Source: Methylosarcina fibrata AML-C10 (GTDB taxonomy: Bacteria > Pseudomonadota > Gammaproteobacteria > Methylococcales > Methylomonadaceae). From it: a stretch of DNA of 64,000 nt. Both the position numbers and the translations under genes were made by a program. Each line of letters begins with the position of its first letter. The stretch's first letter is position 1. Positions 18,549-28,472 of this stretch are shown here, in pieces. The notes beneath the pieces were generated by a model. It saw only the letters and a list, made by a program, of their open reading frames with translations. It was not told the origin of the DNA and did no database searches. The stretch lies in NCBI RefSeq assembly GCF_000372865.1, contig NZ_KB889965.1, positions 2,709,449 to 2,773,448 of the forward strand. The letters run 5' to 3'.

Positions 18549-19355
18549 TCAGAGCCTGTTTGTCAACTGTTTTGATTCGGCGTCGTACCAATTGCTTATT
18601 TTGGCGTAGTCGGCCAGGGAGAGATTTTCCGCTCTATCGCCGGGATCGATGGTCAAACCGGCCCATTGATCCTCGGGAATCAGTTTCTTCAGCGAGTTCC
18701 GGATCGTTTTGCGCCGCTGCGAAAAAGCGTGGGTAACCACTTCGTTAAACTTCGCCATGTTGTTCACCCGAACCGGCGGAGTCGCATGCGGCGTCAGCTT
18801 CACCACGGCCGACGTCACCTTGGGCACGGGATCGAAACTTTCCGGCGGCACGTCGAACAACCATTCGGCGGCACAATAATACTGCATCATAATGCCGAGC
18901 CTGCCGTATTGTTTACTGCCGGGAGCGGCACAGAGGCGTTCGACCACCTCTTTTTGCAACATAAAATGCATGTCCTCGATGCATCCGGCCGTTTCCAGCA
19001 GGTGGAACATCAGCGGAGTCGATATGTTATAGGGCAGATTGCCGATGATGCGCAGCTTTTCCCCATCCCCGGCAAGCGCCTTGAAATCGAATTTCAACGC
19101 ATCGACGCTGTGCACCGTCAGGTTCGGATGGCCATGGAATTGGGCCTTGAGCAAGGCGACCAGATCCCGGTCCAGCTCGACGAGATCGAGACGGACGCCT
19201 GTTTTCAGCAAAGGTTCGGTCAGAGCGCCCTGCCCCGGCCCAATCTCGACCCAATGCTCGCCCGGCCGTGCCTGAACTGAAGACAGGATCTGCCTAATAA
19301 CGGAAGCATCGTGAAGAAAATTTTGCCCAAAGCGTTTGCGGGGAATGTGCATCAT
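18549..19355 (-). CDS. rsmA: 16S rRNA dimethyladenosine transferase RsmA (KsgA)
   Basis: RsmA dimethylates two adjacent adenosines in helix 45 of 16S rRNA during 30S assembly. The 268-residue protein has RFGQNFLHD (about 8-16), the SAM motif EIGPGQGALTEPLL (38-51), and the catalytic NLPYNIST (about 104-111). Its ATG is one nucleotide past the pdxA stop, so the two are translated from one message, as in many gammaproteobacteria. A terminator follows downstream. Confidence 0.97.
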   Translation of the reverse strand: MMHIPRKRFGQNFLHDASVIRQILSSVQARPGEHWVEIGPGQGALTEPLLKTGVRLDLVELDRDLVALLKAQFHGHPNLTVHSVDALKFDFKALAGDGEKLRIIGNLPYNISTPLMFHLLETAGCIEDMHFMLQKEVVERLCAAPGSKQYGRLGIMMQYYCAAEWLFDVPPESFDPVPKVTSAVVKLTPHATPPVRVNNMAKFNEVVTHAFSQRRKTIRNSLKKLIPEDQWAGLTIDPGDRAENLSLADYAKISNWYDAESKQLTNRL

Positions 19356-19356
19356 T

Positions 19357-20355
19357 CTATCGGATCGGTTTCGAGGCCATCGCCAGAGCGGTATCGAGAG
19401 CCAGTTGCAGACTGCCGCCGTCGGCCTTGCCGGTGGCGGCCAGATCCAGCGCCGTGCCGTGATCGACCGACGTGCGGATGATGGGCAGACCCAGCGTAAT
19501 ATTGACGGCGCGGCCGAAGCCCATATGCTTCAATACCGGCAATCCTTGATCGTGATACATAGCCAATACGGCATCGGCGGAGTCAAGATATTTGGGAGTA
19601 AACAAGGTATCGGCGGGCAGCGGGCCGATCAGATTCAACCCCTGCTCGCGAAAACCGGCAAGCACCGGCTCGACGACGTCGATTTCTTCGCGGCCGAGAT
19701 GGCCGTTTTCGCCGGCATGAGGATTCAGGCCGCAGACCAGAATTCTGGGATTTTCGAGCTTGAATCGTGTGCAGAGGTCATGCGCAAGCACCCGAATGAC
19801 CTGTCTCAACCGGGTATGGGTTATGGCCCTACTGACTTCGGCAAGCGGCAAATGGGTGGTGGCCAGAGCCACCCTGAGCCCCGAGGTCGCCAGCATCATC
19901 ACCGGCCACCCGCCGGTGAGATCGGCAATATATTCCGTATGACCGGAAAAGGAGAAGCCAGCGTCGTTTATAACTCCTTTGTGGACCGGCCCCGTGACCA
20001 TGGCGTCGAACAGACCATCCATGCAGCCTTTCGCTGCTTTGGTAATGGTTTTCAGAACATAACGGCTGTTCGCCGGATTCAACACGCCGGCTTGCACCGG
20101 CTCCGCCAGCCCCACGGACCAAACGGTCAATACACCGGCCTCTTGAGCCGAGGCCGGCAAAGCCCCGTTGAATTCCTTGATCCGGATATTGAGTCCCATC
20201 GCTTCGGCACGCTGGCGCAAGAATTCCGCATTGGCGATCAGGACCAGTTCGCACGGCCAATTCCTCAGAGCCAGTTGAAGGCAGAGATCGGGGCCGATGC
20301 CGGCGGGTTCGCCGGGAGTGACTGCGATGCGAAGCATAGTTGAAGGAGCGGACAT
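19357..20355 (-). CDS. pdxA: 4-hydroxythreonine-4-phosphate dehydrogenase
   Basis: PdxA oxidises 4-phosphohydroxy-threonine in pyridoxal-phosphate synthesis. The core begins [43 protein letters not shown] and the C-terminal [15 protein letters not shown] are family marks. The frame is open to 20598, but that would overlap rsfS and add more than 80 unrelated residues. I choose ATG 20355 (332 residues); ATG 20337 is also possible. Neither has a clear Shine-Dalgarno. It is coupled to rsmA. Confidence 0.94.
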   Translation of the reverse strand: MSAPSTMLRIAVTPGEPAGIGPDLCLQLALRNWPCELVLIANAEFLRQRAEAMGLNIRIKEFNGALPASAQEAGVLTVWSVGLAEPVQAGVLNPANSRYVLKTITKAAKGCMDGLFDAMVTGPVHKGVINDAGFSFSGHTEYIADLTGGWPVMMLATSGLRVALATTHLPLAEVSRAITHTRLRQVIRVLAHDLCTRFKLENPRILVCGLNPHAGENGHLGREEIDVVEPVLAGFREQGLNLIGPLPADTLFTPKYLDSADAVLAMYHDQGLPVLKHMGFGRAVNITLGLPIIRTSVDHGTALDLAATGKADGGSLQLALDTALAMASKPIR

Positions 20356-20542
20356 GAGAGTCGGGAAAAATTGCCAGGAATGAAAAAAGCCAGGGCATCG
20401 GAGTGAGCCGGCCGCGAACCCGCTGGGCGCAGACTTAATCGATGCCCGCCAAGAAAGATGCCCAGATAAAACAGAAAGCCGGCCCCGCCTTAAACTACAG
20501 CCGGAATCGCATCCTGCGCCTGAACCGAATCGTATCGGCCGG

Positions 20543-20896
20543 TCAGCCGGCAGCCTGTTCGCTTTCTTTGGGCCGTTCCACCGACCACAATTTTTCAAGC
20601 TGATAAAACTCGCGGGCCTGAGCCGTCATAGCATGCACGATGACGTCGCCGAGATCGACGAGCACCCAGTCCGAGCCGAGATCGCCTTCCACGCCCAGAG
20701 GCTTAACGCCGTTCTCTTCGACTTTTTCCACCACGTAATCGCATAAGGTTTTCAAATGCCGGTCGGAAGTCCCGGTCACCAGGACCATGTAATCGGTAAA
20801 ACTGGTCTTGCCGCGAACATCCAGGACCGTAATGTATTGTCCTTTCCGTTCGTCCAAAACCTGCCGGACAATGTTCAATAACTGTTCTGCTTGCAT
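20543..20896 (-). CDS. rsfS: Ribosomal silencing factor RsfS
   Basis: The 117-residue protein binds ribosomal protein uL14 and blocks subunit joining during starvation. Typical segments are [20 protein letters not shown] and the C-terminal [16 protein letters not shown]. It is the last gene of proA-nadD-rsfS, 28 bp after nadD, a cluster order common in proteobacteria. Confidence 0.95.
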   Translation of the reverse strand: MQAEQLLNIVRQVLDERKGQYITVLDVRGKTSFTDYMVLVTGTSDRHLKTLCDYVVEKVEENGVKPLGVEGDLGSDWVLVDLGDVIVHAMTAQAREFYQLEKLWSVERPKESEQAAG

Positions 20897-20924
20897 TCAA
20901 ATTTCCAACGGTAAAATAAATTCA

Positions 20925-21545
20925 TCATTTTTCATAAAGCCCCTGGCTACGAATATAGTCTAGGACAGCATCCGGCAATAAAAAATCGGGATTCCGCTTT
21001 TCGGCAATCGCTTGCCTGATCCGGGTGGCCGAAACATCGAGCAAAGTAATCGGCTGGAAAAACAGTTTTCCCGCCGGCGCCTGCCTCAGTTGCTCTTTCT
21101 CTTCGGCCAACCTGAGTTTAAAAAACTCGTTCAGCGGCTGCGGCGCAAAGCCCGGGCGAGTCAGAACCGCAAGATGGGCATACTCGAACAGATGCTGCCA
21201 TCGGTGCCAGGAGGTTAAACCGTTAAAGGCATCGCAGCCGATAAAGAGCAGCAGGGGCCGGCCCGGGAATTCGTTACGCAACGAACGCAGCGTATCCACC
21301 ATATACGACGGTCCTGCCCGGTCCAGTTCCCGGGTATCGACCACCCACCCCGGCCGGTTGTTTATCCCGAGCTTGAGCATTTGCAAACGCTGAAACGGCG
21401 CCGCCACCGGCTGAGGGCGATGAGGCGGCACCGAACACGGAATCAATCGGACTTCGGACAGCCCGAAAAGTTCCTTGGCCTCAAGCGCCGAACGTAAATG
21501 ACCGTAATGTACCGGATCGAAAGTGCCGCCGAAAATACCGATCAT
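20925..21545 (-). CDS. nadD: Nicotinate-nucleotide adenylyltransferase
   Basis: NadD adenylates nicotinate mononucleotide in NAD synthesis. The 206-residue protein begins with the nucleotidyltransferase signature GIFGGTFDPVHYGHLR and ends with the ISxTxIR-like SATRIRQAIAEKR segment. Its ATG directly abuts the proA stop, which implies coupled translation. Confidence 0.95.
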   Translation of the reverse strand: MIGIFGGTFDPVHYGHLRSALEAKELFGLSEVRLIPCSVPPHRPQPVAAPFQRLQMLKLGINNRPGWVVDTRELDRAGPSYMVDTLRSLRNEFPGRPLLLFIGCDAFNGLTSWHRWQHLFEYAHLAVLTRPGFAPQPLNEFFKLRLAEEKEQLRQAPAGKLFFQPITLLDVSATRIRQAIAEKRNPDFLLPDAVLDYIRSQGLYEK

Positions 21546-22802
21546 TTACTGCCGGACGTGACCGTCGCCCAGGACGACGTACTTCAGCGAGGTCAATCCT
21601 GTCAAACCGACCGGCCCCCGCGCATGCAGCTTGTCGGTGCTGATGCCGATTTCGGCGCCCAGACCGTACTCGAAACCGTCGGCGAAACGCGTCGAGGCAT
21701 TGACCATTACCGAACTCGAATCCACTTCCCTGAGAAAGCGGCGCGCCAGCGTGTAATTTTCCGTCACAATGGCGTCGGTATGGGCCGAACCGTATTGATT
21801 GATGTGCGCGATGGCTTCGTCGATGCCGGCAACGACCCGGATCGAGAGGATCGGCGCCAGATATTCGGTATGCCAGTCCTCTTCCGTGGCTCTTTGACAA
21901 CCGGGAATCAACGAACAGGTTTTCAGGCAACCTCGAAGCTCCACCCCTTTGCCTGCGTAAATTTCGGCCAGCCGCGGCAAAATCCTGCTCGCGATCCCTT
22001 CGGCGACCAGCAGGGTTTCCATCGCATTGCAAACGCCATAGCGATGGGTTTTGGCATTGTCGGCGATGCGGACGGCCTTGTCGCAATCGGCCGAGTCGTC
22101 GATATAGACATGACAGACGCCGTCCAGATGCTTGATGACCGGAATCGTCGCCTCCCCGGCAATGCGCTCGATCAGGCTTTTACCGCCGCGCGGTACGATG
22201 ACGTCGACATACTCATTCATGGTAATCAGCTCGCCGACCGCGGCTCGGTCCGCCGTCGCCACAATCTGCACGGCGTCGACCGGCAATCCGGCCGCTTCCA
22301 GTCCTTGCGCGATGCAGGCGGCAATCGCCCGGTTGGAATGGATGGCTTCGGAGCCGCCTCGTAAAATGCAGGCATTGCCGGATTTCAGGCACAAGGCCGC
22401 GGCATCGACGGTAACGTTGGGGCGCGACTCGTATATGATGCCGATGACGCCCAGAGGCACGCGCATCCGGCCGACTTGAATACCGCTGGGCCGGTAGTTC
22501 AAATCAGTGATCTCTCCGACCGGATCGGGCAAGGCGGCCACCTGATGCAAGCCTTCGACCATCGCCTTCAGGCTTTTCGGGGTCAACTCCAGCCGGTCCA
22601 GCAGCGCGGCGTCCAATCCACGGCTTCTGCCGGCGTCCATGTCCTTGCGATTCTCCGCAATCAGTCTCTCCTCGCTGCCGGCAATGGCTTCGGCAATGGC
22701 CAGCAAAGCCCGGTTTTTTTTACCCGTATCGGTCCGGCTGATTTCTCTTCCGGCCGCTCGGGCGCTTTCCCCCAGGCTGCGCATGTAAGTCTTGATATCC
22801 AC
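21546..22802 (-). CDS. proA: Gamma-glutamyl phosphate reductase
   Basis: ProA reduces gamma-glutamyl phosphate to glutamate semialdehyde in proline synthesis, using NADPH. It is an aldehyde-dehydrogenase-fold protein. Visible marks are [20 protein letters not shown], the GGS loop near [12 protein letters not shown], and the catalytic-cysteine segment [10 protein letters not shown]. Of the in-frame GTG codons at 22811 and 22802, the second is preceded by GGTGAG and starts [11 protein letters not shown], matching orthologues. That gives about 418 residues. It heads the proA-nadD-rsfS unit. proB is not adjacent. Confidence 0.95.
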   Translation of the reverse strand: MDIKTYMRSLGESARAAGREISRTDTGKKNRALLAIAEAIAGSEERLIAENRKDMDAGRSRGLDAALLDRLELTPKSLKAMVEGLHQVAALPDPVGEITDLNYRPSGIQVGRMRVPLGVIGIIYESRPNVTVDAAALCLKSGNACILRGGSEAIHSNRAIAACIAQGLEAAGLPVDAVQIVATADRAAVGELITMNEYVDVIVPRGGKSLIERIAGEATIPVIKHLDGVCHVYIDDSADCDKAVRIADNAKTHRYGVCNAMETLLVAEGIASRILPRLAEIYAGKGVELRGCLKTCSLIPGCQRATEEDWHTEYLAPILSIRVVAGIDEAIAHINQYGSAHTDAIVTENYTLARRFLREVDSSSVMVNASTRFADGFEYGLGAEIGISTDKLHARGPVGLTGLTSLKYVVLGDGHVRQ

Positions 22803-22995
22803 TGATCTCACCAGATTAGGTTAAACCTTTAATTATATCGGTTAATCCGTGCGTTTAACAGACCGCGCTCCTTCGCCTTTCCGGCCGCCCTGTACGCAGC
22901 CGGAAAGAGAAGCCAGTAAACGCAAAATATGGAAGAACACGAGGCCGATGGTCCGGAAACATTCCTGCCTGCCGAACAAGCTGCTCAGGGAAAAG

Positions 22996-23553
22996 CTATC
23001 CCAACAGCGCCTTGAAATATTCCAGAGTCATGAACAAAGCGGCAATCGAGCGTGCCTCGGTGCATTCGCCGGTCGCGATCAGTTCGTTGATCCGGCTTAT
23101 TTTCCAGGGAACGACTTCGAGTTCTTCCGGCTCGTCGCCAGGCAGTTTTTCGGCGTACAGGTCTTCGGCGACGATGATCTCGGTCATGTGCTCGAGATAG
23201 GAAGGAGCGATCGAGAAGGAACTGAGATGGTGCAGTTTGCGGGCGCCGAAGCCGATTTCCTCCTTCAGCTCGCGGTTGGCGGCTTCGAGGAACGACTCGC
23301 CGGGGTCGGTTTTGCCTTTCGGCAAGCCCAGTTCGTAGCGGTGCACGCCGGCGGAATATTCGCGGATCAGCAACACGGTTTCCGGGTCCATCATCGGCAC
23401 GACCAGCACGGCTCCGCCGCCGGCATTGCCCCGGATCAGCCGTTCGTAATTCCGCTGCTCGCCGTTGCTGAACTCAATGACGAGCGATTCGATATGAAAT
23501 AGCCGGCTCTTGGCAACGGTGGTTTTGTTGAGAATGATCGGTTTTTCAGCCAC
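22996..23553 (-). CDS. nudE: ADP compounds hydrolase NudE
   Basis: A 185-residue Nudix hydrolase acting on ADP-ribose, NADH and similar dinucleotides. The Nudix box is intact: GKTDPGESFLEAANRELKEE followed by IGF. The flanking ELGLPKG and the C-terminal W-x-I region fit the NudE subgroup. It is divergent from a YrfG-like phosphatase, which resembles the nudE-yrfF-yrfG locus of E. coli and supports the call. Confidence 0.9.
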   Translation of the reverse strand: MAEKPIILNKTTVAKSRLFHIESLVIEFSNGEQRNYERLIRGNAGGGAVLVVPMMDPETVLLIREYSAGVHRYELGLPKGKTDPGESFLEAANRELKEEIGFGARKLHHLSSFSIAPSYLEHMTEIIVAEDLYAEKLPGDEPEELEVVPWKISRINELIATGECTEARSIAALFMTLEYFKALLG

Positions 23554-23629
23554 GGTGTTATGATAACACTAAAACTTCAATAAATGCCGGTAACGCTTGC
23601 GTCTCACCGCCCTGCGGGCTTGAGCCACT

Positions 23630-23654
23630 CCCCGCTCGGACATGCCGGGCGGGG
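23630..23654. repeat. GC-rich stem-loop between nudE and the HAD gene
   Basis: CCCCGCTCGG (23630-23639) pairs with CCGGGCGGGG (23645-23654) with one mismatch and a 5-nt loop. It lies in the divergent promoter region and has no T-run, so it is not a normal terminator. Confidence 0.45.
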
Positions 23655-23688
23655 AAGCTTTAATCTATAAAGGTTACTATAACGCACA

Positions 23689-24348
23689 ATGATCATCGAT
23701 TGGAATAAAATTGACACCGTTTTACTGGACATGGACGGCACTTTGCTGGACTTGAATTTCGACAATCATTTCTGGAAAGAGTTTGTACCGCTGAAATATG
23801 CGGAACGGCACGGTCTTTCTCTCGGCGCCGCCAAGGAACAACTGGAACCCCGCTTCAAAAGCATGGAAGGAAAGTTGGAATGGTACTGCCTTGACTACTG
23901 GAGCCGGGCGCTGGCTCTGGATATCGCCGGCCTGAAAGCGGAGATTTCGGGACTGATCGCGGTTCTGCCGCACGTCGTCGAGTTTCTTGAAAAGATCAGG
24001 CGATCGCCGAAACAGGTGCTGCTGGTCACCAATGCGTACCGGCACAGTTTGGGCCTGAAGATGGAAAAAACCTGTCTGCAGCCGTTTTTCGACGGAATTT
24101 TCAGCTCCCACGACTTCGGCCTGCCGAAGGAACATCCGGGATTCTGGCCTTTGCTGCAAGAAAAACACCCTTTCGACAAACACGGTGCGCTGCTGATCGA
24201 CGACAGCCTGGCGGTGCTTCATGCCGCCCGGCAATTCGGCATTCGGCATCTGGTTTCGGTCAGCCGATCGGACACGCGGCTACCCAAAAAGGTAATTATC
24301 GATTATCCGGCTATTGAGGACTTCCGAGAACTGATGACGGGGCTCTAG
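23689..24348 (+). CDS. yrfG: HAD-family GMP/IMP nucleotidase, YrfG-like
   Basis: The 219-residue HAD phosphatase has DMDGTLLDLNFDN as motif I (nucleophile Asp at about 12), VTNAYRHS as motif II, a lysine in GLPKEHPGFW, and LLIDDSLAVLHAA as motif IV. The YrfG subgroup dephosphorylates purine nucleotides such as GMP and IMP. Its 3' end overlaps the convergent rhlB gene by 38 bp. The divergent nudE partner supports the identification. Confidence 0.85.
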   Translation: MIIDWNKIDTVLLDMDGTLLDLNFDNHFWKEFVPLKYAERHGLSLGAAKEQLEPRFKSMEGKLEWYCLDYWSRALALDIAGLKAEISGLIAVLPHVVEFLEKIRRSPKQVLLVTNAYRHSLGLKMEKTCLQPFFDGIFSSHDFGLPKEHPGFWPLLQEKHPFDKHGALLIDDSLAVLHAARQFGIRHLVSVSRSDTRLPKKVIIDYPAIEDFRELMTGL

Positions 24349-25660
24349 GCTTGCGGTTTCTACCCGGCTTCGAACGCTTGCGCTGAAACTCGCCGCGGGG
24401 CTTTTCGGGCTTTCTCTCGGGGACGACCGCCTCGGCCAACAGCTCCCTGGCCACCGGCTTGACCGGTATTTTTTCCCCGATGTATTCTTCTATGTCGGGC
24501 ATCGAATAGGCGTATTCCTCGCAGATAAAGCTGATCGCTTCGCCGCTCGCGCCAAAGCGCGCGGTGCGCCCGATCCGGTGCACGTAATCCTCCACGTCCT
24601 GCGGCAGATCGTAATTGATCACGTGGGAAACGTCGGGAATGTGCAGCCCGCGGGCCGCGACGTCGGTTGCAATCAGCAGGGTAATGTTGTTTTCCTGAAA
24701 ATCGTTGAGAATCCGCTGACGTTTTTCCTGCGGCACGTCGCCGCTTAAAGCGGCCGTTTTATAACCGTTGACGTTGAGGACGTCGTCCAGTTGTTCCGCG
24801 CATTTTTTGGTGTTGACAAAAATAATGCTGCGCTGGGGCTGATATTGATTCAATATGCCGAGCAACAACGGTATTTTCTGCTCGTTGGACGGGCAAAAGG
24901 CGCTTTGCCGGATGGCTTTGGAAGTCACCGCCTCGGCCTCGATGCGAATCAGCACCGGATTGTTCATGTGTTCATAGGCCAGTTCCGTAACCTTATAGGA
25001 CAAGGTCGCCGAAAACAGCATGTTCAGCCGCGTTTCCGGCGGCGGCATGCGCCGAAACAGATAACGGATGTCCTTGATGAAGCCCAAATCGAACATGCGA
25101 TCGGCTTCATCGAGAACGCTGACCTGGATGTGATCCAGGGTAAAGGCGTTCTGCCGGTAAAAATCGATGATGCGCCCCGGCGTGCCGATGATGACGTCGA
25201 CGTTCGATTTGATTCGATCCAGTTGTTTTTGATAGTCGGTGCCGCCGTAAATCAAAGCGAACCTGAGATTAAGAGGCTTGCTGAGCTGCAAGGCGTCCTT
25301 ATGGATCTGAATGGCAAGCTCACGGGTCGGCGCCAGAATGATCGCCCGCGGGTTTCTGTTCCTGCCGCTTCCGGCAGGAGGCTTGGGCTTTTTCACATCG
25401 GCTTCGGAAGCTTCCTCTTCCTCGCCGGCGCCTTCGACGTCATTGACCAGGCGCTGAAAAGTGGCCAGCAGAAACGTAGCGGTCTTGCCGGTGCCGGTCT
25501 GCGCCTGGCCGGCAATGTCCTTGTCGCGCAACAGCAAGGGCAATGCTCTATCCTGAATCGGAGTACAGTACTTGAATCCGGCCTGAGTCAAACCGGTCAG
25601 GATTGAATCGGACAATTCCAGATTGCTGAAACGGGTTTCGGTTAAATGTGTCGTATTCAT
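24311..25660 (-). CDS. rhlB: DEAD-box ATP-dependent RNA helicase RhlB
   Basis: The 449-residue protein has all helicase motifs: the Q motif near FKYCTPIQ, Walker A AQTGTGKT, PTRELAIQ, VLDEADRMFDLG, SAT, and HRIGRTAR. Its N-terminus (HLTETRFSNLELS) closely resembles E. coli RhlB. A charged insertion near 80-98 and a basic C-terminal tail (about 410-449) are present; the tail is the part that contacts RNA and RNase E in RhlB. It is divergent from trxA and upstream of rho, the same neighbourhood as in E. coli. Confidence 0.93.
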   Translation of the reverse strand: MNTTHLTETRFSNLELSDSILTGLTQAGFKYCTPIQDRALPLLLRDKDIAGQAQTGTGKTATFLLATFQRLVNDVEGAGEEEEASEADVKKPKPPAGSGRNRNPRAIILAPTRELAIQIHKDALQLSKPLNLRFALIYGGTDYQKQLDRIKSNVDVIIGTPGRIIDFYRQNAFTLDHIQVSVLDEADRMFDLGFIKDIRYLFRRMPPPETRLNMLFSATLSYKVTELAYEHMNNPVLIRIEAEAVTSKAIRQSAFCPSNEQKIPLLLGILNQYQPQRSIIFVNTKKCAEQLDDVLNVNGYKTAALSGDVPQEKRQRILNDFQENNITLLIATDVAARGLHIPDVSHVINYDLPQDVEDYVHRIGRTARFGASGEAISFICEEYAYSMPDIEEYIGEKIPVKPVARELLAEAVVPERKPEKPRGEFQRKRSKPGRNRKPRAPSSVLGSPQ

Positions 25661-25718
25661 AGTCTCTATAGCATAACGTAAAAATCAAATTGGCAGTACC
25701 CGATTAACTAGAAATTGA

Positions 25719-25747
25719 TTGACTACGTGCTTCATCCCTCCTATAGT
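25719..25747 (+). promoter_or_regulatory. Sigma-70 promoter of trxA
   Basis: TTGACT (25719-25724), a 17-bp spacer, then TATAGT (25742-25747). Transcription should start near 25754, which places translation at GTG 25776 behind a short leader. Confidence 0.8.
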
Positions 25748-25775
25748 TTTAATTTTAATTTGTTGGAGAAATAGT

Positions 25776-26102
25776 GTGAGCGACTCAGTCCTTCATGTGA
25801 GTGATAGCGAATTTAACGAAAAAGTTATTAAAGCTAGCGGTCCTGTTCTGGTTGATTACTGGGCTGAATGGTGCGGTCCTTGCAAAATGATTGCCCCGGT
25901 TCTGGATGAAATAGCTAAAGATTATGCGGGCAAATTGACCGTCGTTAAATTGAACATTGACGAGAATCCCAAAACCCCCCAGCATTATGGCGTACGCGGA
26001 ATTCCCACGCTGATGCTGTTCAAGGACGGCGAAGTGGAAGCGACCAAAGTTGGCGCTTTAACCAAATCCCAACTCGCTTCATTTCTTGACAGCAATATTT
26101 AA
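25776..26102 (+). CDS. trxA: Thioredoxin 1
   Basis: A 108-residue cytoplasmic dithiol reductant with the active site [10 protein letters not shown] (Cys33 and Cys36 approximately) and the cis-proline segment GIPTLMLF. The frame is open upstream to 25719, but that lies in the -35 box. GTG 25776, preceded by GGAG at 25765-25768, is the clear start. The rho gene follows, as in E. coli. Confidence 0.97.
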   Translation: MSDSVLHVSDSEFNEKVIKASGPVLVDYWAEWCGPCKMIAPVLDEIAKDYAGKLTVVKLNIDENPKTPQHYGVRGIPTLMLFKDGEVEATKVGALTKSQLASFLDSNI

Positions 26103-26290
26103 ATAGATGCCCCTCACTCGACCCGTCATAATTATTAGACGGGTTCGAGAATTTAAGCTATACTTAATGAAGGCGCCAGGTCCGGTGTCTTCCAGCATAT
26201 CGTCCGATACACTGCACCCCTTAAATCTGAATCCTGTTCGGGTAATTACGGATCAACTCCGTACCTACTCTCCTGCGAATTGTCTTTTTT

Positions 26291-27547
26291 ATGAATCTAA
26301 CCGAGTTAAAACTAAAACAAATCAGTGAAGTTATAGAAATAGCCGAGTCCCTGGGACTTGAAAACGTTGCCCGCTCACGAAAGCAGGATTTGATTTTCGC
26401 TATTTTGAAAAAGCAGGCAAAAGCCGGGGATGACATCTACGGTGACGGCGTTCTGGAAATTTTGCAAGACGGTTTTGGTTTTTTGCGTACTCCGGGCTGT
26501 TCTTATCTGGCAGGACCCGACGATATTTATGTATCGCCCAGCCAGATCAGACGGTTTTCATTGAAGACCGGCGACACCATCAGCGGCAAGATCCGGCCGC
26601 CGAAGGATAATGAGCGCTATTTCGCCATGCTCAAGGTGGAGCAGATCAATTTCGAGCCTCCGGAAAACACCAAAAACAAAATTTATTTCTCCAATCTCAC
26701 CCCGCTGTTTGCCAAGGAGCGTTTTGTGCTCGAACAAGGCAACGGCACCAGCGAAGATTTGACCGGGCGCATCATCGATTTGATCGCTCCCATCGGCAAG
26801 GGCCAGCGCGGCTTGATCGTGTCCCCGCCGAAAGCCGGTAAAACCATGATCCTGCAAAGCCTGGCCCAGGCGATTGCCGACAAGAATCCCGAATGTTACC
26901 TGATCGTTCTACTGATCGACGAACGTCCGGAAGAAGTGACCGAAATGGAGCGTTGCGTGCGCGGCGAAGTGATCTCCAGCACGTTCGACGAACCGGCGAC
27001 CCGCCATGTTCAAGTGGCGGAAATGGTCATCGAAAAAGCCCGCCGTCTGGTCGAGCATAAACACGACGTGGTCATTTTGTTAGACTCGATTACCCGTCTG
27101 GCCCGGGCCTACAACACCGTCGTGCCTTCTTCCGGCAAAATCCTTACCGGCGGCGTCGACGCCAATGCCCTGGAAAAACCCAAACGCTTTTTCGGCGCGG
27201 CGCGAAACATCGAAGAAGGGGGCAGCCTGACCATCATCGCCACCGCGCTGATCGATACCGGTTCGAGAATGGATGAAGTCATCTACGAAGAGTTCAAGGG
27301 CACCGGCAACATGGAATTGCATCTCGACCGCAAGATTGCCGAAAAGCGGATTTATCCGGCCATTAACATCAATCGCTCCGGCACCCGCCGGGAAGAATAC
27401 CTGGTTGATCCCGACACGCTGCAAAAAACCTGGATTCTGCGCAAAATACTGCAACCGATGGATGAAACCGCCGCCTCCGAATTCCTGATCGGCAAGCTGA
27501 AAGACTTCAAGACGAACGCCGAATTTTTCGAATCGATGAAGCGTTAA
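26291..27547 (+). CDS. rho: Transcription termination factor Rho
   Basis: The 418-residue protein is a hexameric RNA-dependent ATPase. It shows the N-terminal helical domain with MNLTELK, the cold-shock-like RNA-binding domain ([17 protein letters not shown]), Walker A SPPKAGKT, the [11 protein letters not shown] segment, and the Q/R loops near [20 protein letters not shown]. Length matches E. coli Rho. A leader of nearly 190 bp separates it from trxA; it includes a stem ACCCGTC/GACGGGT (26121-26144) with no T-run. Rho genes are commonly autoregulated by such leaders; that is inference here. Confidence 0.98.
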   Translation: MNLTELKLKQISEVIEIAESLGLENVARSRKQDLIFAILKKQAKAGDDIYGDGVLEILQDGFGFLRTPGCSYLAGPDDIYVSPSQIRRFSLKTGDTISGKIRPPKDNERYFAMLKVEQINFEPPENTKNKIYFSNLTPLFAKERFVLEQGNGTSEDLTGRIIDLIAPIGKGQRGLIVSPPKAGKTMILQSLAQAIADKNPECYLIVLLIDERPEEVTEMERCVRGEVISSTFDEPATRHVQVAEMVIEKARRLVEHKHDVVILLDSITRLARAYNTVVPSSGKILTGGVDANALEKPKRFFGAARNIEEGGSLTIIATALIDTGSRMDEVIYEEFKGTGNMELHLDRKIAEKRIYPAININRSGTRREEYLVDPDTLQKTWILRKILQPMDETAASEFLIGKLKDFKTNAEFFESMKR

Positions 27548-27609
27548 TTTTTTCGTAATAATTTTCTTGTATCATTGCCGCCTCATTACCGCTGAATTCC
27601 GATCCGTTC

Positions 27610-28437
27610 ATGGCCGATCCCGCCTCCTTGCTTCATGCGATCATCCTCGGCATTGTCGAGGGCTTGACCGAATTTTTACCCGTTTCTTCCACCGGACACC
27701 TGATCCTGACAGGACAATTGCTGGGCTTTAACGATGAAAAAGGCAAGGTCTTTGAAATCGCCATTCAGTTTGCGGCGATTCTGGCCGTCGTTTGGGAGTA
27801 CCGAGTCCGGCTGTGGCAGACTCTGCTGGGCATAACCTCCGACCCGCCGTCGCAGCGGCTGGCGGTTAATCTGACCGTATCCTTTCTGCCCGCCGCGGTG
27901 CTGGGCTTTCTCTTTTTGAAACAGATCAAAACCTATTTGTTCAATCCCGTGGTCGTGGCATCGGCGTTCATCGTCGGCGGCCTGCTGATCATTTGGGCCG
28001 AGCGCAGGCAGCACGTCATCCGTGCCGAATCGATCGACGACATGACCTGGAGGGATGCCTTGAAGGTGGGCTTCGCCCAGGCCTTGTCGATGATACCCGG
28101 CACATCGCGCTCCGGCGCGACCATTATCGGCGGACTGTTTTTCGGACTGTCCCGCCGCGCCGCCACCGAATTCTCCTTTTTCCTGGCCATCCCGACAATG
28201 TTCGCGGCCACGTCCTACGATGTTTACAAGCATCGCGACCTGTTCAGCGTCGACGACCTCGACCTGTTCGTCGTCGGCGGCATCGTCTCCTTCTTCAGCG
28301 CTTTTCTGGCGGTGCGCGGACTGCTCCGCTTCATCAGCCGCCACGACTTCACCGTGTTTGCCTGGTATCGCATCGCTTTCGGCCTGCTGGTGCTGCTTTC
28401 GGCCCGGATGGGCTGGGTGGACTGGGGCAATCAGTAG
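27610..28437 (+). CDS. uppP: Undecaprenyl-diphosphatase UppP (BacA)
   Basis: An integral membrane enzyme of 275 residues that recycles undecaprenyl pyrophosphate for cell-wall synthesis. Signature motifs are [17 protein letters not shown] (about 17-33) and [10 protein letters not shown] (about 163-172). About seven to eight hydrophobic segments are visible. It is 62 bp after rho and convergent with the radical-SAM gene. The BacA family also gives bacitracin resistance when overproduced. Confidence 0.95.
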   Translation: MADPASLLHAIILGIVEGLTEFLPVSSTGHLILTGQLLGFNDEKGKVFEIAIQFAAILAVVWEYRVRLWQTLLGITSDPPSQRLAVNLTVSFLPAAVLGFLFLKQIKTYLFNPVVVASAFIVGGLLIIWAERRQHVIRAESIDDMTWRDALKVGFAQALSMIPGTSRSGATIIGGLFFGLSRRAATEFSFFLAIPTMFAATSYDVYKHRDLFSVDDLDLFVVGGIVSFFSAFLAVRGLLRFISRHDFTVFAWYRIAFGLLVLLSARMGWVDWGNQ

Positions 28438-28472
28438 TTCTCAAAACGCACCCTCGCCCGCCGCGCCGGAAT

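Noticed and set aside
26118..26148. Stem-loop in the rho leader considered as a terminator of trxA
   Set aside because: The stem is good but no T-run follows, so it is noted only in the rho entry.
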